Assembly (NCBI GenBank): GCA_020746835.1
Contig: JAGPNK010000010.1
Location: forward strand, 310,001-374,000
DNA length: 64,000 nucleotides
Source: Stachybotrys elegans
Lineage: Eukaryota; Ascomycota; Sordariomycetes; Hypocreales; Stachybotryaceae
Reading direction: 5' to 3'
Below are positions 21,449 through 31,418 of this stretch, piece after piece. The first letter of the stretch is position 1. The number at the start of each line of letters is the position of its first letter. The notes beneath the pieces are model-generated. The model searched no databases. It saw only the letters and a list, made by a program, of their open reading frames with translations, and was not told the origin of the DNA. The position numbers and the translations under genes are program-made.

Positions 21449-24400
21449 TTATCGTACAGGTACGTCAACAGAAGTCTGGGCCCCGGAGAGTCCCATCTCG
21501 GTGCCTACAACATCGAGTGCCTCGCGTATCAATGTGAGCACTCTGCTATCCCCCCTCACCGGCAACGCCTTGACCATCAGAGGGTACAACCTGAACAAGT
21601 GTTTGCGCGTCTCGCTCACCCCATCGAGACCGGATATGGCTTGACCGTCGCTCTTTAACTTGACCAGTCTCTCCAAGATCCAGGTCAACTCTTTGCGCTG
21701 GCTGAGCGGTTGTGGCATCAATCCCCTCAGAGGCTGGTCTGACACATAGGCTCGGAGCGTCAACGCGCAGCGGAGGACAAGCAGCGGCGCGGCGACCCGA
21801 GCTATACGGGCCTGCATCTGACCCAGTGGTTCCGAGGGCTGGCTAGATTCTTTGAACACAGTCGTCATCGGCGTTGGGGGAACCACCACGACAGTGCCCT
21901 GCTCCGTAGATACAAGCGAGAATAGCTCGTCCAGTGTCACGTACGCCATCTGACTGCGGGCAGTGGGCGGAACCGCTACTGTGCGCCCGTGCCGAGGCTG
22001 GAACAGCGTGCTGACCTCGGAAGCATCTCCTTTATCGAGGATAATCTTCTCCAGCGGGGCCACTTCATGGATGATTGACGTCTTGAAGAGGCTTTCTGTA
22101 TAGGCCTTCCGCGTGTCTTCGGTGACAACACCCGAACCAATCGCGGGCACAATGAGCTCCCGTAGTCTTCGGAATGACTCGATGTCAAAGTTCTCGTCAT
22201 CCCCAAAGTCTGGACCATCGGAAGCGTCATCGCAGGTGGCGCTCATGATGCCTGCTGCAATGGCCACGACATTCGACCAGATATCCTGAATTGTGTCCGA
22301 TGGCAGTTCCAGTTGACCAAGGTTGGGCAACGTAGCTTCTAGTATTGCCAGTACAGTCGATGTCGCCAGTCTCCACGGCTGCGTAGATTTCGTGGGAGTC
22401 GGGAACTGGTACTTGAGCACTACCGGTTCGCGCAGCGCGGACAGGGCAGCAGCAAACGCACGGCTTTGATATATGTCACTGTGCGAGGCGTGCTTGAGTA
22501 TCAAGTCTTGCAGTAGCTTCATGCTCGCCTTGGACATTGCAATATACGTCCGTTTTGGACCTGATTTGTTGAAGAGATTTTGATCGTATGCCAAGGCCAC
22601 AAATCCGGAGAGCTGCATGACAAGACTCGATGGAACACCATCGACATCTGTTCGTATCATTTGGATGGCCTCCAGAACCTGACTCTGCAGCGGGGTGAGG
22701 TACTCAACATCCTGCACGTATGCACCAATCGAGGCTTCCTCGACGGCAGCTCGTAGTCGGCGCAGCATCAGATCAACCCGATCAACGTTAAGATCATCCC
22801 GGAGGAGCGTGTAGACCTGGTGGAACGCCGAGACGTAGGCAATGAGGCAGTTCTGGTTATCGTCGGTCTTGCTCTTGCTCAGATCAGGCGAGGGGGTCCA
22901 ACCAGACCACAGATTCCAGGCAATCTTGACTGCCGAGTCGCTAAAAATCGGCTTTCCATCCGTACTAGTCTGTGATAAGATGTGGCCCAGTGCCTTGAAC
23001 GCAGCAGTGTTGATCTCCATTACATCCAGCTCCAGCAGTGAGGCGAAATGACCGAGAAGCTCTCGCCACAGGTGGCTGAAAGATGGGTGAAGGGTAAGGA
23101 CGTCGAGGTAGTTTGCGATGAGACCAGAGATGCCGTTGACTACGACCACGGCCGTGCCGTTCCATTCTTCTCGGACAACCTGGTCCACCCCGTCTCTTGT
23201 TGCAGCTTCCAGAATCTCTTCCAATGAGGAGAGCAACTTGAATACGACTGACTTTGTGCAGATAGACCAAGACTCGGGGTTCAGACGATCTCCGTAGGCA
23301 TCAAAGATGCGGAGCAAGGTTTGGATGGCACTGTTTCGAAGCTCAAGCCGCCCGTCCGAGGCCACATTAGTCAGTCTGAGAAGAAGAAGCATCCACAGCG
23401 CAGCGTCGGATCCTTGCTGACCACGGTCTGCAGCCATGCGTTCCAGGTCCGAGATATCTGCCCCCTTTACCAGCTCTGCGGTGATATCGAGGGATCCCTC
23501 TCGCCCCGACAGGAAATCGGAGAGCACCCAGAAGAATGTCACGGTCTGCGAAAGTTAGCATGCGAAATCCCAGAGCCGCAGGCACTTACCGTCAACGCAA
23601 TGTTCAGCTCGTCGTCTTGAGAACAGAATTTATAGAGGGTATCAACAAGAATCAGGAAGCAAGAGTTGGGGAGGGTAGCTAGGAAGTCGGAGCAGATGAG
23701 CTGGAGTGAGCTGAAAGAGGATCGAATGAGCTTCGAGGATCTTGTCGTGAGCGAAGCGGTGCTCACTACGGAACCTCTCCTGTCTCCGCCGGGCCGCTTC
23801 ATCACAAATATACTCCCAATTATTTCAAAGGTAATGTCCCATCCGCTGACCAGGCTCTGCCCACAGTTTTCAATGATATCCTTGAGGCCGTCGAGAAGAA
23901 TCTTGTGGATATCGGCATCAATGGCAGCAGCCGCCGCAACAGCGTCACGGCCATCTTCTAATAGTGGCAGCAGAGCGCTCCGTAGGGCCCCCAGAAACCG
24001 GAGTTGGATGGGCTCGCGTGACTCTTCCGACATGTTGGATGCCGCGCTCGCAGCCTCCAGCATCAGCCTCGTGAGAATCTCTGCCGCCCTCATCCTTACA
24101 GGAGCGCTCATGCTGCCTGAGACCAAAGCATTGATGAGCTCGTCGATCAAGAGTGACCAGCCAGACGTCTCGGGAGAGTACCGCAGCAGTCTTTCCATGT
24201 TTATGAGGGCGATCTCCCCCAGCTTCGCCAGAGCAAACTGGTACTCTTGATTGGAGAACCCGCTGGATGCCTGGTTGGGAAAACTCGTCATCCTCCGATG
24301 AGTGCGAGGAGATTTCCCGGGAGCACTGGCTGGGGACGGAGGCATCCCGGCAGCCTCCTTCTCCGTAGGTCGTCTGCTGAGCAGGCCGCATGTCGCTTCT

Positions 24401-26848
24401 ATAACCTCGACGAACGGCTCGTTGGGAAAATCGATGGTGCTCTCGGCCAGCCTTGCCGCCGCCGTCTCAACAGAGCGAACCTCATTCCCAAAATTCGCCA
24501 TAAGTGAGCTAGAGTCACCATCAGCAGCCTCCTGGCGAGTTACTGAAGACGTTCTTCCACTCTTTCCTGTGACGAAGAGTACAAAATCTGCTTGCTGCAG
24601 CGTCTCCCATACGATCTTCCAGGCAGGGCCTAACGTGGGCCCCAAAGCAATGCCCAAGTTCAGTAGGGCACGTAGACATAAAAGATTGCGGGTATTGAGT
24701 GACATGAGCAGGACTTCGGTCGACACCCGCTTCTGTTTCTCGGATGGTGTCTGTGTCAGATTCTCAACGCTGAGAAGGTTACGAGCATTGCTAAAGATGC
24801 TGTTGGGGGCTTCGGATGTGCTAGGGGTCGCCGGCCTGGACTGTCCGGCATTGAGGCATGCCGTCAGAACGTTGGAAGGCACAGCGGTCTTACCCAGAGT
24901 TGTCAGGAATGCATCCCTGGGCGTATGCAGCTGCAAAAGACCGGCAACATGTGCAAAACGTTGGAAAGCTCGCACGAGACCATGGTAGAATTCGGAATCG
25001 AGAGCAGCGTACAGGAAAGTTGAGCATGTTGCTAGGATGGCCGGCCAGCATTCTTCGATGATGGCTGCACACGTCTTGATGTCTGGGTAGAGCTGGTGAT
25101 CTTCTAAGGCCAAAGGATTGAGAGGAACTGGGTTCTTCTTAAAAGACGTCGATCTCTCTAAGCCCTGTGCCGAGTCTCCCTCCTGCTGCGAGGCCTCGTC
25201 CTGTTTCGAAGCCTTCTTGCGACTGCGGCTCTCACCAGGCACGGTGAGGGGGAGTATGAACTTAGCAAGTCCATCTGAGAGGGACGAAATGCACGACAAA
25301 ACCAGACTATAGATATACGACTCTGGTATGGGAGGCGGCTCGGTCTTATCAAGCTGGTCGATGCAAGGTACGCGAATAAAGCTCCACTGGGTACTGATAC
25401 CGATATTGGAGCTCTCAGTCCCAACCGAAGTACTGATGATGCCGGTGACGCTGCTAGCCTCGAGCATCGCCTGGTCGGCTGAGGCGTTGGGCGTGCTGGT
25501 GACGTTGGTGATGGGTAGGCTGGATTGATGACCGAGGCCAATTACTGAAGGCTTCTCGGTGCTCAAGCGAACAAAGGCTGCCACTAAGTCTTTCAGGATG
25601 TTCTTCTGGTTCTCCTGGGCGTCGTAGGTAGCAAATAATCGCCTGACAAGCGCGTACTCGGCGAATATGCCTCGGAATACCTCCATGCATAGTGCTCTCC
25701 TCCAGATAGTCTGGTCATGGTCGAGGAGCTGCGTCAGGAGATCCAGAGCGTCGCCACATTCTGCTGGCAGAATGCCAATGTGTCGCCGTAGGATGGTGTA
25801 AAGAATGCGTACCAGTCGAACCGACTTGGAGAAGCTTGGCCTGTCTTTGAGGGCGCTGATGAGCAGAGGCATCACCCTCGAGCGCAGGATGTAGGCTTGT
25901 TCCGGGTGGGATGTGAAGACGGCAGCATGGTTCGTGATTACCGATTCGATCAACTCCAGCCCAAAGGTCTGCGGCAAGCCCGAAAACCTCAGGAACTCGG
26001 GCCTCTGGTTTTCTGTCATGAGACAGAGATCGTGGAAGATCTGAACGTGTTAGAAGTGCATCATCGCCAGAGGATCCGACTCACCCTGTAAGCGTCGAGT
26101 GCAGCCGATCGGAGCTCGACTTTGCCATCCATGGTTGGAGCCTCTCCGGCCAATGGCGCATCACCATTCTCTACTCGGGTCAGACAGGCCTCGAAAGCTT
26201 GGAGACTACTTACTATCCTCGGCGACGACCTTGTCAAAGACGGAAACAATAAGCTGCTGCAGGGTAGCTGCGGATGTGTTGTTAACAATGGCGTTCTTGC
26301 TGCTCTGCAAGACGATGCACACGTTAAGTGCCGTCATGAGGAGCTCGCCCTTGATGTCGGCCGCGTAGTTCTGGAGCAGCGACGGGAGGGCCTGCAGAAT
26401 CTTGAGCTGCACATCAAGCCCGGCCGACGATGCCTGCATCAGAGCCTCCAGCACCTGGCTCAACCTCGAGCTGGGCAGCGCGCGCGAAGCAATGAGCCGC
26501 TGCAGACAGACGATGGCGATGCCGGTGAACTTGGCATTCTTGGTACCGCAGGCGATGATGAAGGGGTTGACAAAGTTGACCTTTTGCGATAGTTCTACCA
26601 GTCGTAAGCCACCACCTCCATCTCCATCTCCATCTCAGGGCGACGTATCCATACCATGGGGGACTGCCTGCTCAGATATACTTCCAATCTGCTTCAGCTC
26701 TTCCAATGATTTTTCCGCGGCCTATAACAGGTGAGCAGGACAGAGCAGGATAGAGGCTCGGCAGACATACCTGGCGAAGGTCATTGTGCTTTCTCTTGCT
26801 CTCCTGGATGAGATTGGCGAGCTCTGTCGCCAGCAGCTGCGTCGTCAT
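21449..26848 (-). CDS. mon2: Mon2, endosome-Golgi trafficking scaffold (Sec7/BIG-related)
   Basis: Six exons: 26848-26771, 26721-26655, 26594-26214, 26170-26085, 26040-23590 and 23545-21449, joining in frame to 1719 residues (yeast Mon2 has 1636). The N-terminus (LATELANLIQESKRKHNDLRQ, then AAEKSLEELK) and the following helical region (FIIACGTKNAKFTGIAIVCL) match the DCB domain shared with large Arf-GEFs. IFHDLCLMTENQRPEFLRFS belongs to the Mon2/BIG HUS-like block. The rest is alpha-solenoid. Mon2 lacks the catalytic Sec7 domain, and none is seen here. It binds Dop1 and Neo1 and regulates Golgi-endosome-vacuole traffic. Introns cluster in the first 800 nt, and a fifth lies near the middle. 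Confidence 0.93.
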
Positions 26849-27481
26849 GTTGGGCAATGACCCAGCAATTCTCTAAGCCTTCAGATATTCTGCCATGTAG
26901 GTTCATTAAGTTTGTGTGATATTTCGATGTTTGTTGGATGTTTGGGATGAGTTGCTATCGACAACGAGGTACATTGCAGCAAGCTCCAGGCCATGGTGTA
27001 CTTCCGCAAGTCGACACGCGGCAAAATCCACACCGCCCTACCTTGCCAGGCACCACCTACAGGCAGGTACTAACTAACTTACCTTACATGTACCCTGCCA
27101 TCTTCAATCCTGGAGTTCATGGCACTTGTGACTTGCAGAAAAAGGCACAGTAAAATCGAAGCACTCGCTGTAAATGATCTATGAAACTTCTACAAATAAT
27201 GCGTATCCTTTGTGTCGCCATAATAGTATCCTTTTCACCATGGCGTAGTTATATTACACCAACAGTAAGCCTGCATGCCCCTGTCGTAGACAAGAGAGCG
27301 TGGGTGACGCAGGTAGGTAGGAGATGCTGATGCTGAGCCCCTTCTCCAATGGTTTTGTTTCACTTCAAGGAACAATACTTAATCAAAAAGCTTCGTTGCT
27401 GTCAACACAAAAAATCATACCAATCGATGCGTAGGGTTAATGCTGTTAGTCAGTCCGCTGGAGGCGCGGCGGATATGCGTC
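26849..27481. other. Intergenic region between the mon2 promoter and the PRPP synthetase 3' end
   Basis: About 630 nt, AT-richer than the genes on both sides. It serves as the mon2 promoter and the 3' flank of the PRPP synthetase gene. No coding sequence is recognisable. Confidence 0.5.
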
Positions 27482-28835
27482 TCAGACTGGGACATTGGTG
27501 AAGAGATACGACACCGACTCGCCGTTATGAGTTCTTCGGATAGCCTGAAGGTGTCAGCTGAGCGGCTACGAATTTGGATCCCAACATACCTCGGCCAGAG
27601 TGCCAGAAACATCAATCACCTTCAGCTTGGGGCATCGCGCAACCTTGTCACCGACTGCGATTGTTAGTGGAGTCGAGATGCCTCCAGCAGCCTACACTAG
27701 GAAGGCAGGCCTCGCCTTTGGCTCGAGTGGTTGGACTTACGGGGAACGGCTGCATCATGTTAGCTACCTCGTGACTAGCTGGGGATATGAACTCACTGTT
27801 GGTTACTACCAGTCCTGAAAGGCAAGACTGGTTAATGGTCTCAATGGCGTTGCCGCTGAGGATTCCATGCGTCACAATGGCAAAAACCTCACGAGCGCCG
27901 TGCTCGTTCAGAGTCTGGGCAGCTTTGGCGAGCTGTTGTGGTCAGTGACTGTCTTGAGACTGCAATGGACAAGCATACCGTTCCGCATGTGTCGGCCATG
28001 TCGTCCACGAGAATGGCGACCTTGTCCTGGACGTCGCCGACCAGAACCATGCGCCCAACCACGTTGGGCCGTGGTCGCTCCTTGTGGATGAGGGCAAAAC
28101 CCGTGTTTAGACGGTCAGCAATAGAGGTAGCTCGCTTGGCACCACCAGCATCCGGGGATACGATGACGCAATTCTCAACATTTAGGTTCTCACGAATCCA
28201 GCGCAGAACCGAGGGCTCTGCGTATAGGTTGTCCACGGGAACGTTGAAGAAGCCCTGGATCTGCGAGGCATGTAGGTCCATTGTGATGACGTGGTTCTGT
28301 CGTGCTGTTAGAGCGGAGCGCCAATACAGCGAGAGCCAAGACGTACACAGCCCGACACTTGGAGCATGTTGGCGATGAGTTTTGCGCTGATGGGGGCGCG
28401 CGACTTGTCCTTTTTATCCTGCCTCGCGTAGGGGAAATTCGGGCAGATGGCGGTGATGCGACGAGCCGAAGCTGTGCGGCAGGCGTGGATCATGATGAGC
28501 AGCTCCATGAGGCCGTCGTTGACGTCGCCGGGAGCGGTGGACTGGAGAATAAAGACATCCTCGTCTCGGACCGACTCGCCAATTGATACGCTGGTCTCCT
28601 GGTTGGAGTAGTTGAGGGACCTACAGTTGTTAAATTGCCAGCCCAGGTCAGTGTGTGCAGCGTTGGTGTACCGACATTGTATTGGCCACATTGATACCGA
28701 GCCTGCAGCCGCTGTCAGCCAAAAACCTGCTCGGCTCAGCGAGGAGGAGTGAGGAGGGGTGACAAACCTGCTGGCGACCTTTGCGCTGAGCTCAGGGTGG
28801 GAGCTCCCCGAAATAAGCTTGATTTCGTTGGCCAT
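27482..28835 (-). CDS. Ribose-phosphate pyrophosphokinase (PRPP synthetase) with a 9-nt microexon
   Basis: Eight exons: 28835-28768, 28702-28676, 28620-28347, 28296-27979, 27932-27797, 27749-27741, 27654-27590 and 27544-27482, totalling 319 residues. Recognisable features are the flexible loop ([19 protein letters not shown]), the Mg/ATP-site [11 protein letters not shown], the PRPP-binding loop ([12 protein letters not shown]) and the C-terminal [11 protein letters not shown]. It makes PRPP for purines, pyrimidines, His, Trp and NAD. The length and [16 protein letters not shown] start match fungal Prs2/3/4-type subunits. An alternative in-frame ATG lies at 28847. The sixth exon is only 9 nt. 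The second intron uses a weak GTCGGT donor, required because only that junction restores [10 protein letters not shown]. Confidence 0.93.
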
Positions 28836-29648
28836 CTGATCCAACATGGCAAGAGAGGTATGTGAAGGCGAGGAGAAGGATTTGCTTTTTCCGTGTTTCC
28901 TGCTGTGAGGAAGTATGCGAGGTTATGTGATAATCGACGCCACCCAGATGCAATGCAGCTAGATGATTTCTCGGCACCAGAAGGCAACACGACCGCTTTG
29001 ATGATGAGGTATGGAATGCCGGTCACCTGGATTTCATGTCTGTTCCGTCACAGGCTTCACAGGTGAAAACTTTACATGGAACTTAGCCAGTACGGAGTCA
29101 TGTGACAGCAGTACGTGCAAACAGTACAAAGCGAGTTAAGGCTGAGGGACTAAAATGAGGATTCCTGCTTTCCCATTCCAGAAGGGCACATCTCACTTTG
29201 CATGCTTTGGGGACGCCGATGGGCATGTCTGTTAGATAGTGAGCCAATGCAACTCTCCTCTCCCTATATATTCACTCGTTTACCTCTTCTCACCATGGGA
29301 TAGCCATCTCTTCCAACACAATGTAGATAGGCAGCATACTTAGGTACCGGTACCTATACTTAACGTATCAATGCGCCTTCCCCAGTGGAATCTTTCTAGA
29401 AGCGACCCACCCAGCAAAAGCGCAGGTGCCCGATATTAATTCTACTGGCGGGTTGAACCGGCCCAACATCCTCATTATCGCAGCCTCCCAGCCCACGCCA
29501 CACCGACATCATACAGACATCACCAAGCAACCCCTCCTGGCAGCAAATCATCTCCATCATCGAGTCGGCCCTTCGCGACTCTTCCCCTCGTGACGCCATC
29601 GCGCCCTGCACTCGCCCAAAACATGACAGCATCTCCGCCGCAATCATC
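28836..29648. other. Bidirectional promoter of the PRPP synthetase and the flavoprotein-fusion gene
   Basis: About 810 nt between divergent genes. A GGTACC-containing repeat (TAGGTACCGGTACCTA) near 29340-29356 forms a palindrome. No TGACTCA element is found. No gene is visible. Confidence 0.5.
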
Positions 29649-31418
29649 ATGGCGCAACACTTTACGATCCCTCGCCTGATCTCGTCCCCGTCGGCCTGCT
29701 CCTCCCTCAGCGAGATGACGACTCGCAACCGAAAGCTGCGGCTCCTGGTTGCTGCTACCGGACCTCGCGACACCTCCTGGGCGCAGGCACTCGTCGTGCG
29801 CCTTTCCAAGAACCCCCAGATCGAGACCAAGGCTATCGTCGACGATGTGGTCCCAAGGCTGGCGCAGACCATCATCGTGATGCAGAACAGCAGCCTCGTG
29901 CTGGGGCCGGGAGATCGAGCCGAAGACACCGAATTCTATAAGCAGCAGGCCTTTGAGCTCGTCGAGTGGACCGATCTGATGGTTTGCGTGCCGCTCGACG
30001 CCGATGGCATGTCGAAAATGCTGGCCGGAATCTCCGACACGCTGCTGGGTGAAGTCCTGCGGGGATGGGATACCCAGAAGCGCATCGTTTTGGTCCCCGG
30101 CATGAGCACCCACATGTGGTCGAACCCCATGACAAAGCGACAGCTGAGCAAGCTTCACCGCAAATGGCCTTGGATCAGGGTCATGTCACCGATCCTTTGG
30201 CACTACGAGGGGATGCCGAACCCTAAGCGAGTTCCTAACTGGAATGGCTTCAACGAGATACTCGGCATCATCAAGAATCAGGCTGAGCTTATCGGGCTCG
30301 GTCGAGATGTCGAGATCCCCTCGAGCATGCCCATAGTCGCCGACGGCAGCGTCAAGGTCGAGTCGAAACTGCCGCCAGAGATATGGACCCTCATCCTGGA
30401 CTTTGCTGGTGACTGGGAGCTTGCCAAGTCGCTTGGGATATACACCAATCTCCCAATGCCTGCCCAGTGGTCGCTTCACCCCAAGGACCCCAACAACGCC
30501 GTCAAAGTGTACGAGCATGAGCTGGAATGGACAGTTTTGACCCGCAACTCGTCGGCCATTTGCAAAAAGTTATCGCAATCGCCACCCGACTTTCACGACA
30601 TCCCAGCCTTGGTAGTCAAGCTGGTAATACGATTTGCTTTGATAGACGTGCTTGCGTACCTGGAAGCGAATCGACCTGACCTATTCAAAGCGTTTGACGG
30701 CACCACCTTGCCAACCAAAGCCTCTGCCTACTATCCCCGAACAGACGTCTTAGACTATTGGAAGCAGAGTAAATGGTTTAGGGACAGACATATATACGAT
30801 GCCGAGGCAATCGATGCGGCATCCAAGAACGGCCACGTGCATATCCTGGACTGGTGGTGGCGGCGATCCGGTCTCCCTCTCCGGTATACAGAGACTGCTC
30901 TTGAGCAGGCGAGTGCGAAGGGTCATCTGCTTGTTCTAGAGTGGTGGCGTGATGCTGCAGCGCAAGATGAGAACATTGTCTTGCGACCTGGCCGCTCCCT
31001 TCTCTGGGCTACGCAGCATGGGCAGGCCGAGGTTCTACGATGGTGGGTGGCCTCTGGCATACCCGTCGCGCACGGAGACGGGGTGGCCAAGATGGCCAGC
31101 AGGTGGGGACGGGTGCAGGTGCTAGAGACGTGGCGCCGCTTGAAGGGCGATGATAAGCTGGTGTTTGACTCTGAGGTACTTGTCGTCCCCACGATCCAGC
31201 AGCGCATCGACGTGCTCGAGTGGTGGCGCAAGTATGCGCACGGCGAGCTGGAGGGCATGGAGGGACGGAAGCAGTTGGTCGAGTTCCGCACCTGTACCAT
31301 CGAGGAGGCGCTGGAGGACAGCATAGGCGATCAAAGCAAAGTGAGGAAGTGGTGGGCGCAGAATGGATTAAACCTGGGCTTGATGAATGAGGACTGGCTC
31401 AAGACGCGATACCTCTGA
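29649..31418 (+). CDS. Flavoprotein (PPCDC-like) / F-box-like / ankyrin-like repeat fusion protein
   Basis: A single exon for 589 residues. Residues about 28-215 resemble the HFCD flavoprotein fold of phosphopantothenoylcysteine decarboxylase: LLVAATGPRDTSW at the start, then EWTDLMVCVPLDADGMSKM and VLVPGMSTHMWSNP, which occupy the places of the PASANT-like and PxMNxxMW motifs. The Asn of the latter is Ser here (position 153) and ANT is replaced by ADG, so decarboxylase activity is doubtful. Residues about 240-262 (LPPEIWTLILDFAGDWELAK) look like an F-box. From about 330 there are at least five degenerate ankyrin-like units carrying a VLEWW-type motif (HILDWWWRRSGLP, LVLEWWRDAA, EVLRWWVASGIP, DVLEWWRKYA). 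Function unknown; a Hal3/Cab3-like regulatory role or a ubiquitin-ligase adaptor are possibilities. Confidence 0.7.
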   Translation: MAQHFTIPRLISSPSACSSLSEMTTRNRKLRLLVAATGPRDTSWAQALVVRLSKNPQIETKAIVDDVVPRLAQTIIVMQNSSLVLGPGDRAEDTEFYKQQAFELVEWTDLMVCVPLDADGMSKMLAGISDTLLGEVLRGWDTQKRIVLVPGMSTHMWSNPMTKRQLSKLHRKWPWIRVMSPILWHYEGMPNPKRVPNWNGFNEILGIIKNQAELIGLGRDVEIPSSMPIVADGSVKVESKLPPEIWTLILDFAGDWELAKSLGIYTNLPMPAQWSLHPKDPNNAVKVYEHELEWTVLTRNSSAICKKLSQSPPDFHDIPALVVKLVIRFALIDVLAYLEANRPDLFKAFDGTTLPTKASAYYPRTDVLDYWKQSKWFRDRHIYDAEAIDAASKNGHVHILDWWWRRSGLPLRYTETALEQASAKGHLLVLEWWRDAAAQDENIVLRPGRSLLWATQHGQAEVLRWWVASGIPVAHGDGVAKMASRWGRVQVLETWRRLKGDDKLVFDSEVLVVPTIQQRIDVLEWWRKYAHGELEGMEGRKQLVEFRTCTIEEALEDSIGDQSKVRKWWAQNGLNLGLMNEDWLKTRYL

